A stretch of DNA of 13,587 nt from contig JANBTH010000622.1 of the NCBI GenBank assembly GCA_027578815.1, forward strand, positions 1 through 13,587. The letters run 5' to 3'. The stretch's first letter is position 1. The number at the start of each line of letters is the position of its first letter. Positions 6,001-13,399 of the stretch are shown here, one piece after another. The translations under genes were made by a program, and so were the position numbers. The notes beneath the pieces are model-generated. The model was not told the origin of the DNA. It saw only the letters and a list, made by a program, of their open reading frames with translations, and did not search any database. Origin of the DNA: Coemansia sp. RSA 1804. Lineage: Eukaryota; Kickxellomycota; Kickxellomycetes; Kickxellales; Kickxellaceae.

Positions 6001-8331
6001 TTATTCAGAGGTCCCGCTGTTGTCGTCTGTGGACTCATCGCCGGATGAGCCCTGGTCGGATTCCTCGTCATCAGACTCGTTGAGCCAGTCAACAAAAACC
6101 TCGATTTTTTGCACAAGCTCGTGGCTGACCTGATCACTTGGCTTGTCAACAGCCTTGTTATACCAGGCAATCACAGCCAGATCCTCGACAATGTCAAATT
6201 CGTACAAGAGCGGAACAACCTGTCTGAAAAGGCGACTGCGTAAATCGTCATCAATGGCAGGGTCCAGAGCGCAGAACCGCTCAACAATATCGATGGTGTT
6301 CACCTGCTCGACCCTGCTGCTGATACACTTTTGAATAACGCCACCCCATCTGGAGAGTACACTCTTTGCTGACGTTGGAAGCTGTTCAAGATTGATGTTT
6401 CCGAGGATCTCTTGAATGACAATGCGCCGCATATCATTTTGGTCACCATTGTAGCTCAGGCGGACGTTGCTAATCTCAAACGCTGCATCCTCGGCACTGT
6501 GGTCCTTTTCGAATGCCCGAGCAATTGTAAGACGAAGCTCGCGCTGGAAGACCTCCATAGGTGATATACTTTCTGTAGCTTGTCCATGGTCAGAGGAGAA
6601 TCCGTCAGACACGCAATCTCTCAGTTCAGCCTCGGCAAGTTCAATATCAGCAAATGATGATCCAATTGTGCGAAGCTGTCCAAGTTTCACTTCCTCCATA
6701 TCCATAGAGTGGTAGTCGTCCTCATTATCGTCATCAGATTTACGAGTTTTGCTCCATACATAGCCGATGCCCGCCAAACCAAGTGTCTCGGTGTCGAATG
6801 GCTCAATTGTAGCAGCAGCACTGCACATGTCTTTGCCAGCAGTGAATCCACGCGTTTCTTGTCTACTGTCACTATCGCCTTCTTCGTCAGAGAAGCTGTC
6901 CATGTCGTCGTCGGAAAAACGATCTGTGCTTTGAGGTCTTTTGCGAGCAACCTGTGTAAACGCAGGAATGCGGACATTGGGCCCAAGCGTAACATCGTCG
7001 CCAATAATGCATCCGCGCTCAACAATAACATTGTCAAGCACAGTGACACGCTCGCCAATAATGGTCTGTTCTATGACTGAACCCTTGCCAACAGCAGCAT
7101 CATCAAACATATACGAGCCCCGGATTACCGAGTTCTCTCCCACGCGGCATCTTGCTCCCAGCACAGCCTCTGATAGTGTGGCAAAATCTGCAACGTGCGT
7201 GTCTGGTCCAAGAACCACATTTCGGTGAACATGGCTTTCGCGGCCAAGAAATACAGACTGGGCCTTGTAAACACACCCACGGTTGTACGAGTACACAGGG
7301 CCATCAGCAGGACTGCTATCAGGACACAATGGGTATGCCCAACGCCCAATCAAGTCACGACTGATTGCATCAAACGCCGAAGTGTCGATTACACCTGCGG
7401 CATAGCCGCTATGGCTAATAAAGTCAAACTCAGCCTCAGCAGCCGTTGCTATTTCAAAGTTGCCGATATCAGCCCCACGGTCGTAATTGTTGGTGTCGTC
7501 AGAGACAAGAACGCTTGATCCTGACAGAACATGGGCATATATCGACGATGTGAGCAGATCAGATGCCAAAATGCCATGTATAAAGTCTCGCTTCATTGAC
7601 TGGTAGTCAAAGTTCTCAGTAAAAAGCGCTAGCACCTGCAAGGAGCAGACATAGACGTTTGTATCAACAAGATCTGCTCGCATCTCAACTTCAGGACACG
7701 ACAACAAAACACTTGTCTGAATGCTGATGGATTTGGGCCTGGGCAACGATGGTGACGAACTAATGCTTAAGAGCTTGTTAGAACTAGGATCAATGAGATA
7801 AACGGACTCGTCCGACTTGTCGTGCAAACGGTGAGTCTGCGAGGCCTCCTGCAGTAGAACAGTCATTATGTGGTCTTTATCGTGTCTCTTGTTGGCCATA
7901 TGCGCTGCAACAAGCCTTGACAGATTCATGTTTGAAACAACCATCCCAGTGCAAAGGATAAAGTCTGAGCGTAGTCCTGGGTCGCCATCCACATCACGAA
8001 GAGCATCACCAATGGACTCGGCTGTGCGCGCAACCTTGATTCTAATCTTCATAGGGGAATGGCCGCTTTTGCCCCACTTTGACTGTTTGATATACGCCTG
8101 AAGCTTTTCGGAATACGATTTGCATAGGATTATAGTTTCATGCACTCCAGAGGAAGAAAGAAATTCCAGAGTGTATTCGATCATTGGAACATTGCAGAGC
8201 GGCAGCAGGCAGCGTGGCTTGTTTAACGTAAGCGGCTGGAACAGCTCATCAAACGAATCAGCCAAAACAACTGCCTTTAGCTCCTCCTCAAGATCGACCT
8301 TGGAATTACTAGCTCCTTTGCCTGGTGGCAT
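6001..8331 (-). CDS. GCD6: Translation initiation factor eIF2B subunit epsilon (Gcd6)
   Basis: A 776-residue protein, near yeast Gcd6 in length (about 712). The N-terminal nucleotidyltransferase-like domain has LADSFDELFQPLT and NKPRCLLPLCNVPMIEYTLE (23-56), then SDFILCTGM (122-130) and the NF-containing ENFDYQSMKRDF (239-250), before GRWAYPL (329-335). A left-handed beta-helix of hexapeptide repeats follows (about 350-455, for example VIRGSYMFDDAAVGKGSVI), then a long acidic linker and the C-terminal W2 catalytic region (about 590-750), ending KIEVFVDWLNESDDEESD. eIF2B exchanges GDP for GTP on eIF2; epsilon carries the exchange activity in its W2 domain and is inhibited as part of the complex when eIF2 alpha is phosphorylated. 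Compared with yeast, a ~38-residue insertion lies near 280-316, and Met130 replaces the usual Asp of the GD motif. The start at 8331 is the first ATG and precedes the domain by about 18 residues. Confidence 0.97.
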   Translation of the reverse strand: MPPGKGASNSKVDLEEELKAVVLADSFDELFQPLTLNKPRCLLPLCNVPMIEYTLEFLSSSGVHETIILCKSYSEKLQAYIKQSKWGKSGHSPMKIRIKVARTAESIGDALRDVDGDPGLRSDFILCTGMVVSNMNLSRLVAAHMANKRHDKDHIMTVLLQEASQTHRLHDKSDESVYLIDPSSNKLLSISSSPSLPRPKSISIQTSVLLSCPEVEMRADLVDTNVYVCSLQVLALFTENFDYQSMKRDFIHGILASDLLTSSIYAHVLSGSSVLVSDDTNNYDRGADIGNFEIATAAEAEFDFISHSGYAAGVIDTSAFDAISRDLIGRWAYPLCPDSSPADGPVYSYNRGCVYKAQSVFLGRESHVHRNVVLGPDTHVADFATLSEAVLGARCRVGENSVIRGSYMFDDAAVGKGSVIEQTIIGERVTVLDNVIVERGCIIGDDVTLGPNVRIPAFTQVARKRPQSTDRFSDDDMDSFSDEEGDSDSRQETRGFTAGKDMCSAAATIEPFDTETLGLAGIGYVWSKTRKSDDDNEDDYHSMDMEEVKLGQLRTIGSSFADIELAEAELRDCVSDGFSSDHGQATESISPMEVFQRELRLTIARAFEKDHSAEDAAFEISNVRLSYNGDQNDMRRIVIQEILGNINLEQLPTSAKSVLSRWGGVIQKCISSRVEQVNTIDIVERFCALDPAIDDDLRSRLFRQVVPLLYEFDIVEDLAVIAWYNKAVDKPSDQVSHELVQKIEVFVDWLNESDDEESDQGSSGDESTDDNSGTSE

Positions 8332-8440
8332 CTGCGGTATTGAAGTTATTTGTAATCGTGGGCTGCAATCCTTAGAATGAGAAATAAAGAATCAAGCAGA
8401 AATAGCAAACGTCAATGATTCAGCAAAGCATCAGCCTTTT

Positions 8441-8463
8441 AAAAGAAAAAGAAAAAGAAAAGG
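8441..8463. repeat. A-rich (AAAAAG)n tract
   Basis: Near-tandem AAAAG/AAAAAG units on the plus strand, a polypyrimidine tract in the sense of GCD6 transcription. Typical of fungal core promoters. Confidence 0.5.
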
Positions 8464-8519
8464 AGTGAACACAAAGTACGCAAGTCTGAAAAGGAAACCC
8501 CAACAAACAACAGTAAACA

Positions 8520-8527
8520 TCACGTGA
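8520..8527. promoter_or_regulatory. Palindromic E-box TCACGTGA
   Basis: An 8-base perfect palindrome containing CACGTG, the binding core of Cbf1-like and other bHLH factors. It lies upstream of GCD6 on the minus strand. A role in expression of the translation factor is possible but only motif-based. Confidence 0.35.
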
Positions 8528-8650
8528 GATAGCCAAATATTTTTTATCTTTTGCAGCGTGCATTTCGAATTTGTTTGAATTCAGAATATATTTCAATCCT
8601 AAAAGAAGCTTCAATCTATAAAACTAGCCACATTTCTGGGTAGTGTACGC

Positions 8651-8866
8651 CTATAGCTTGGATACGCGAGCGCCGCGTTTAGCCTGGGCCGGCTTGTCTG
8701 GCTTGTTAATGCGCATACGGCGCCGTTTGGCCTTCTCCATTAACTTTAGGGCTTTGGTTTTTGCATTCTTTGAGTAGAAGCATTGCTGTACTGCTGCGTG
8801 CGTGGTCATAATCTGTGGCTGCAGTGTGGTGCGGACGCCCGACACAAGCCTTGCGAGAGAAAACAT
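8651..8866 (-). CDS. Small basic protein with probable mitochondrial presequence, unknown function
   Basis: A 71-residue protein starting MFSLARLVSGVRTT. Its first ~35 residues lack acidic residues and carry spaced Arg with Ser, Thr and Leu, as expected of an amphipathic mitochondrial presequence, ending near CFYS (33-36), a possible processing site. The rest is strongly basic: LKLMEKAKRRRMRINKPDKP and a short tail ending in KRGARVSKL. Size and charge would suit a mitochondrial ribosomal or RNA-associated protein, but I cannot match it to a family; the basic tail is not that of bL34m or mS38. An upstream in-frame ATG (8965) would add 33 residues from AT-rich promoter-like DNA, so I prefer 8866. 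It is followed by the GCD6 promoter and preceded by the JJJ1 stop, only 164 bases away, all on the minus strand. Confidence 0.55.
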   Translation of the reverse strand: MFSLARLVSGVRTTLQPQIMTTHAAVQQCFYSKNAKTKALKLMEKAKRRRMRINKPDKPAQAKRGARVSKL

Positions 8867-8997
8867 GTTGCTCAGAAAGTATTTTAAATTATATAGAAAG
8901 ATGTAGCCATGCTGCCTAGCAGATACAGAAAGGAAAGAAAAAAGCGTTTTTGTTTTGCAAATCATGAGATTTTAAAAAATTTACACTGTATTTTGCC

Positions 8998-9011
8998 AAA
9001 AAAAAAAAAAA
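8998..9011. repeat. Poly(A) run, 14 bases
   Basis: An uninterrupted run of 14 A on the plus strand in the short gap between the small gene and JJJ1. It is poly(dT) in the sense of both genes. Likely a nucleosome-poor promoter tract or part of the JJJ1 3' end. Confidence 0.7.
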
Positions 9012-9030
9012 GCATGGACTTGCCCTATCA

Positions 9031-10806
9031 TCATTTCTTTGCCTTTTTGCCCCTTTTGCCTTTCAATGTACGCTCTTGGACAATCTGCTCCGCAAGCTTC
9101 TTGGGCAGCTTGTTGGCCAGCGCATGTCCGGTATCCTTGATATGGTTGAAGAGTTGGTTACGCGAGTTGAATTCTTTGTTGCATACATTGCATATCGTTT
9201 CGCTGTGTGACTTGCTCTTCTGCCTTTCACGCCGCAGCTCCTTTTTTGACCTGGCCTGTGTGTTGCCATCTTCAGTCGTGTCTGATGGAAGCAGAACGGG
9301 TGATGTGACTGACTCGTTGTGTGTAGGTGGGGAGACAGGTTCGTCGTCCAGAAGCGCATCCGACTGCTGGGGCTGAGCATCTTCTGCTTCCTTTCTTTCT
9401 TTTTTCGTTTGGGATGCGCAAAGTGTGCCCATCATCTGTGCCAAAACCTCGTCTTCGTCGCCATCTTCATCACCGGTTTGCAGACCATCGCTTGCTGTGA
9501 TGTAAGGATCTGGTTCCGCTTCCGCTTCCGACTCCTGTGCTCCAGAGAGGGTGTCCAGTTTCTCGGAAGCTATATCCTCATTGAAAACGCCAGATGCTAC
9601 GTTATTGCCGCCATTCGCTCTGGCCATCCGACGCTCTTCACGTAACATTTCCCGACGGATCTCGCGGGCAGCCTTTTGATGTTTTTTGCTTTGCTCGTGG
9701 TTTGCCTTTTGAGCGGCCGACTTGAACACTTTGTCGCAAATAAAGCAAGAAAGATCGTTCTCGGGATCAAGGATATCATCAGTATCTCCAGCACCGCCAG
9801 AAATATCTGATGAATCGGCCATGAAATCTACATCCTGGTCAATATCTGCGGAAGAAGATTCACTGAGGTACTCGTCAGAACTGTCAGATTCGTCCACAAT
9901 CTCCCACGACTGACGCACATAAGTATTTGCGCTTTCAAGGACCGCAGCACGCTGCTCGGCAACTCGACGCTTGCGTTCTTTTTCTCGGTCTTGTTGAAGG
10001 TCCTTTTGTTTCTCAACGTGGCGCTTGTAGCGAGGATCGCGCTTTCGCAGCCATATTGCAAGCTTCTGAACGGTTTCGACAAACTCGTTTTTCGCCTTTT
10101 CGCGTAGCTTTTTATTTTCCTTTTCCATCAGTCTGCGGATCTGGCGGTTTTCTGCGTCCGAAAGGCGGAAGCGGTCAAACCAGCCAAACGACTTTCTTGT
10201 TGTAAAGGTGGTCCAAAAGTTGTAAAAGTCACGCAAGGTTTTACCAGTACCTGCATCCCTTTTCGACTTCTTTGCGCGCGATCGCGATCCTGCGTATATC
10301 TCGTCCTCGTCATACGCCGTATAAGAGTCGCCAAAGCTGAGATTTGAAAGCTGATCCACCATGTATTCTGTGGCAGGATCAAATATCTCGAGCTCTTCAT
10401 TGCGCAGGTTGTCGAAGAGCTGGCGGTAAGTTGTGTAAAATCCCGTGGGAGTATCATCAATGCCACTGAACGAAGACACACTGAAAAACCTCATCAAGGA
10501 ATCCGTTGAAGTGAAGCTGACATTTGAACTTTGGTTGTGCGTAGTGCCGCTTGCTGCGGCCAGAATGTCGTCGTCTCCACGCAAAATCTGCTCTCGATGG
10601 TTGTCGTACCATGTGCGCTCCTGGGGATCACTCAGCGTTTCGTATGCCTCTTTGATTTCAGCGAAAATACGCGTGGTCTCCTCTGTGTTGCCATGGTTTT
10701 TGTCCGGATGCCAGACCAGAGCTTGCTTTCTGTATGCTTTTTTGAGATCCGATTCACTAGCATTACGCTCCACGCCAAGCAGCTCGTAATAGCATGTCCT
10801 CGCCAT
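9031..10806 (-). CDS. JJJ1: J-domain protein Jjj1/DNAJC21, 60S ribosome biogenesis
   Basis: A 591-residue protein. It starts with a J domain (CYYELLGVERNASESDLKKA, then LVWHPDKN) with the HPD motif at 33-35. It next has the family-specific region FYNFWTTFTTRKSFGWFDRF and LMEKENKKLREKAKNEF (about 195-243), followed by KRDPRYKRHVEKQK and a charged coiled-coil. Two C2H2 zinc fingers of the U1-like type follow (Cys354, Cys357, His370, His376 and Cys539, Cys542, His555, His561), separated by an acidic linker, and the protein ends in a Lys-rich tail. In yeast, Jjj1 stimulates Ssa Hsp70 ATPase and, with Rei1, recycles Arx1 from cytosolic pre-60S particles. The domain order matches that family exactly. 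The ATG at 10806 places the J domain directly at the N-terminus; the 24-base upstream extension begins at TTG and is not expected to be used. Divergent from the RBR ligase gene. Confidence 0.95.
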   Translation of the reverse strand: MARTCYYELLGVERNASESDLKKAYRKQALVWHPDKNHGNTEETTRIFAEIKEAYETLSDPQERTWYDNHREQILRGDDDILAAASGTTHNQSSNVSFTSTDSLMRFFSVSSFSGIDDTPTGFYTTYRQLFDNLRNEELEIFDPATEYMVDQLSNLSFGDSYTAYDEDEIYAGSRSRAKKSKRDAGTGKTLRDFYNFWTTFTTRKSFGWFDRFRLSDAENRQIRRLMEKENKKLREKAKNEFVETVQKLAIWLRKRDPRYKRHVEKQKDLQQDREKERKRRVAEQRAAVLESANTYVRQSWEIVDESDSSDEYLSESSSADIDQDVDFMADSSDISGGAGDTDDILDPENDLSCFICDKVFKSAAQKANHEQSKKHQKAAREIRREMLREERRMARANGGNNVASGVFNEDIASEKLDTLSGAQESEAEAEPDPYITASDGLQTGDEDGDEDEVLAQMMGTLCASQTKKERKEAEDAQPQQSDALLDDEPVSPPTHNESVTSPVLLPSDTTEDGNTQARSKKELRRERQKSKSHSETICNVCNKEFNSRNQLFNHIKDTGHALANKLPKKLAEQIVQERTLKGKRGKKAKK

Positions 10807-10978
10807 TGTTTCTATCTTAAAGTAAAGCAAGGCACCGGCTGTTCTAGTGTTGATATCTGAGAGGAGTTAGTGTAAAATAAAAAAGGTTGGTTCAGATTGT
10901 TGCTGGGCCAAAGCCTGAATTTGTCTCTTTTGCCTTTCTTTAAGGATTTTATGGACTCAGCCTTTCTATTTTTAAGGA

Positions 10979-10984
10979 TATAAA
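10979..10984 (+). promoter_or_regulatory. TATA box upstream of the 11066 ORF
   Basis: TATAAA lies 82 bases before the ATG at 11066, with no ATG in between, a normal distance for a fungal gene. Motif match only. Confidence 0.4.
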
Positions 10985-11065
10985 GCCAGAAAGAAGCAGC
11001 GCAAAGAAAGGAAGCCGCCATCCATCCGCAAGGGCAAAGCGACAGGGGCGGCTTACCCACAAAAA

Positions 11066-11287
11066 ATGGCCTCTAATTTGAAGGCAGAGCAAATAGCTGA
11101 ACGATTGGTTCAGCTGCTGCGGAGCCCAGCAATTGTGCTGGATCAGAGGAAAAAGAAAGCTCTCTATTCTCTTTCTCTCCCTTCAGTGGAATGGGACGTA
11201 TTCGTACACTGTTTTTGGTTAATTTGTAGACATTTACACTATTTTTTTTCCTCTTCTCTTCTTTGGTGGCCTATAAGTACATTCTAG
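11066..11287 (+). CDS. 73-codon ORF of uncertain status (small gene, uORF or first exon)
   Basis: The ORF begins with a strong context (CACAAAAAATGG; A at -3, G at +4) after a TATA box. The first ~46 residues look protein-like: MASNLKAEQIAERLVQLLRS is a helix-forming start, followed by PAIVLDQRKKKALYSL. The rest (CFWLICRHLHYFFSSSLLWW) looks like translation of pyrimidine-rich DNA, or could be a membrane segment. It is in the same frame as the RBR ligase and is separated from that frame by only its own TAG (11285-11287). Options: a first exon spliced onward (GTATTC at about 11190 or GTACAT at about 11276 as donors), an upstream ORF in a long leader, or a small gene. I recognise no family. Confidence 0.35.
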   Translation: MASNLKAEQIAERLVQLLRSPAIVLDQRKKKALYSLSLPSVEWDVFVHCFWLICRHLHYFFSSSLLWWPISTF

Positions 11288-11473
11288 TCGTCCCACTTGT
11301 TTTACCAGCACCCTTTCAACATTTACCTTCTTGTTTCATCTTTGATTGATTGCTTTGCTATATTCTATTGGCACTTTACGCCTTGCGTTCAATCTATAAG
11401 GTTCCGTGCGTATACGACTTTGAATATCCGCCCAAACGGCGTTCTTCCTTTTCTTCTTTCCACGAGCTATACA

Positions 11474-13111
11474 ATGTCAGGATATGCTTCAGACGACTTT
11501 ATGGTAGAAGACTACGATGATGAGGTCTTTGACTACTCGGAAGATGAACACCAGTCTGATGTGGAGATACCGGCTGCAGCAGACGCCAGAGCATCACAAC
11601 TTGTCCGCGAGTCGCAAGCAGTGTCGCAGTTTGATTCTCTGGGATACAACACATTTGACGATAACGACCTTGTCGATGATGTTGGAGACTTTGAGCCTGT
11701 GCTCGATGCTACGCACACGAAGAAGCCATGGGAGGTGGACTTTTGGGTGTACAATCCGGAGGAGCTGCGCAGAAAGCAAAGCGAGATTGTTGCTCGCATT
11801 GAGCCCCTGCTGTCGATATCAAAGGAGGCCACCCGCCTTTTGTTACGCCAGTACTTTTGGAAAGAGGAAAAGCTCATTGAGGACTATCTGTCGGACCCCA
11901 ACCGCACGCTAGAAAAGGCAGGCATTACCGCATTTCCTCCTGTTCCGCAGCTAAAGGCTGGCGATGATGGCTTTACCTGCACAATCTGTTTTTGTAGTGG
12001 CGCTGACGAGTCGTATTTAGAGATGACCTGCGGGCACCGTTTCTGCAGCGACTGTTACAGAACGTACGTTACGGGCAAGGTCCTTGAGGGCGAATCTTGG
12101 CGGATACACTGCCCAGCGCCCGGCTGCAAGTACTTGCTAGGCATCGAGGCTTTACGTCTCTTGCTCTCTTCTGATGCCGCAGCTCTTGAGCGCTACGAGG
12201 AGAATCTCACTCGCAGCTTTGTCAACGACCTTGAGACATTTACCTGGTGTCCTGCGCCAAACTGCGAGTATGCAGTCGAGTGCCATGTCCCTCGCACGGC
12301 CTGGGAAACGACCATTCCAGCCGTCCAGTGCAAGTGTGGGAATCCCTTTTGCTTTGGCTGCAAGCTGGAGAATCATCTTCCCGCGCCCTGCGCCATGGTT
12401 GTCAGATGGCTGCAAAAGTGCAAGGACGACTCAGAAACGTCAAAGTGGATCAAGGTCAACACCAAGGAGTGTGTCAAGTGCAAGTCGACGATTGAAAAGA
12501 ATGGCGGATGCAACCATATGACATGCCGTGAGTGCCACTACGAGTTCTGCTGGATTTGCATGGGTCCGTGGAAGGAGCACGGGCAGCAGTTCTACAACTG
12601 CAGCCGCTTTAACGAGGACTCAAGCAAAGAGGCGCGCGAGAGTGCGTCAAAGACAAGGTTGTCACTTGAGCGCTACATTCACTACTACACTCGCTTCAAC
12701 AATCACGAGCAGAGTGCCAAGCTTGCACGCAAGCTCCTTGCTACCACCGAAAAGAACATGGAGCAGATGCAGCGCGAGCTTGCGCTGTCGTGGATTGAAG
12801 TGCAGTTCCTACGGGATGCTGTCGATGTGCTCAGCATGTGCCGCTCTACGCTCAAATGGACTTATGTGCTGGCCTACTACATGGTTGCGGACAACCAGAA
12901 GATCATTTTCGAGGACAACCAGTCTGATCTGGAGATGGCTACAGAGCTTCTCAATGGCCTTGTTGAGGACCCTATTGGCATTGACAGTCCCGACAACATC
13001 AAGCGTAAGATTATGGACAAGTGCACCTATGTCAAGGCTCGGTGGGAAACGCTCTTGTGCGATATCACCGCCGGTCTGCAAGAGAACAGATGGCAGTTTG
13101 AGACACTTTAA
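11474..13111 (+). CDS. HEL1: RBR E3 ubiquitin ligase, Ariadne/Hel1 type
   Basis: A 545-residue protein, close to human ARIH1 (557). Order: acidic N-terminus (1-30); UBA-like region (about 85-141, with WVYNPEELRRKQSEIV and LLLRQYFWKEEKLIEDYL); RING1 starting CTIC (Cys169, Cys172) with MTCGHRFCSDCY; IBR (about 240-305, with WCPAPNCEYAVEC and KCGNPFCFGC); RING2 ECVKCKSTIEKNGGCNHMTC with the predicted catalytic Cys346 in GGCNH; then the Ariadne domain, including LSWIEVQFLRDAVDVL and IIFEDNQSDLEMATELL, matching the autoinhibitory region of ARIH1. RBR ligases take ubiquitin from E2 onto the RING2 Cys before substrate transfer; ARIH1 types work with neddylated cullins, and yeast Hel1 has been linked to histone turnover. 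All key Cys/His positions I could check are present, so it should be active. The start is the ATG at 11474; the upstream frame extension begins at TTG and reads like leader. Confidence 0.95.
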   Translation: MSGYASDDFMVEDYDDEVFDYSEDEHQSDVEIPAAADARASQLVRESQAVSQFDSLGYNTFDDNDLVDDVGDFEPVLDATHTKKPWEVDFWVYNPEELRRKQSEIVARIEPLLSISKEATRLLLRQYFWKEEKLIEDYLSDPNRTLEKAGITAFPPVPQLKAGDDGFTCTICFCSGADESYLEMTCGHRFCSDCYRTYVTGKVLEGESWRIHCPAPGCKYLLGIEALRLLLSSDAAALERYEENLTRSFVNDLETFTWCPAPNCEYAVECHVPRTAWETTIPAVQCKCGNPFCFGCKLENHLPAPCAMVVRWLQKCKDDSETSKWIKVNTKECVKCKSTIEKNGGCNHMTCRECHYEFCWICMGPWKEHGQQFYNCSRFNEDSSKEARESASKTRLSLERYIHYYTRFNNHEQSAKLARKLLATTEKNMEQMQRELALSWIEVQFLRDAVDVLSMCRSTLKWTYVLAYYMVADNQKIIFEDNQSDLEMATELLNGLVEDPIGIDSPDNIKRKIMDKCTYVKARWETLLCDITAGLQENRWQFETL

Positions 13112-13399
13112 ATTGATAATACTCTGTTTCTATAAATAGCTTCAGTCGACAAGAGATGCGTGTGGTTAATATGGTGTATGTGGAAAGGGAAAAAAAAAAG
13201 TAAACTACACTAGAATGTTCACATTATATACTAGAATACCTTATATTTGAAACACAAATGGCACAATAGGAACAAATAATTGCATTCTGTACTCTCGCCC
13301 AAAAAGATATCACCAATCGGGGGGACAATTTCACTGGGTACCATTTTGCTGCAGCTGGCATTTGTTTAATGATCTTGAGCTGTTTCTGGCAATACTTGA
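13112..13399. other. AT-rich 3' flank of the RBR ligase gene
   Basis: 288 bases with no convincing gene on either strand. An ATAAAT motif lies about 17 bases after the stop and an A10 run at about 13189-13199; either could mark the 3' end of the ligase transcript. No hairpin or RNA gene recognised. Confidence 0.4.

Larger units (their letters stand above)
8332..8650. promoter_or_regulatory. GCD6 promoter and 3' flank of the 8651-8866 gene
   Basis: 319 gene-free bases. It includes an AAAAAG-type purine tract (8441-8463) and a perfect palindrome TCACGTGA (8520-8527), the core bound by bHLH factors, 189 bases upstream of the GCD6 start. The stretch is otherwise AT-rich. Confidence 0.5.
10807..11473. 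promoter_or_regulatory. Divergent interval between JJJ1 and the RBR ligase
   Basis: 667 bases. From JJJ1 outward: AT-rich JJJ1 leader/promoter, a TATAAA box at 10979-10984 on the plus strand, a 73-codon ORF (11066-11287), a pyrimidine-rich stretch ending in CAG (about 11160-11184), TATAAG at 11272-11277, then a CT-rich, ATG-free leader up to the ligase start at 11474. This pattern suggests one or two plus-strand promoters. Confidence 0.5.

Noticed and set aside
6687..7518. Plus- and minus-strand ORFs overlapping GCD6 in other frames
   Set aside because: Shadow frames of a well-conserved gene, with no recognisable features.
6001..8331. Sugar-nucleotide pyrophosphorylase
   Set aside because: The N-terminal and hexapeptide domains are shared, but the W2 domain and family-specific motifs (NFDYQS, GRW-YP) show eIF2B epsilon.
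8867..8965. Longer version of the small protein from the ATG at 8965
   Set aside because: The added 33 residues come from AT-rich sequence that must hold the promoter, and the presequence-like start fits the ATG at 8866 better.
10807..10830. TTG-start extension of JJJ1
   Set aside because: Non-ATG; the J domain starts right after the ATG at 10806.
11297..11473. In-frame N-terminal extension of the RBR ligase starting at TTG 11297
   Set aside because: No ATG, aromatic/Ser-rich translation of CT-rich leader, and the Ariadne-type acidic N-terminus begins naturally at the ATG 11474.
11533..11877. Antisense ORFs across the RBR ligase N-terminus
   Set aside because: Mirror frames of conserved coding sequence; no independent start context or domain.
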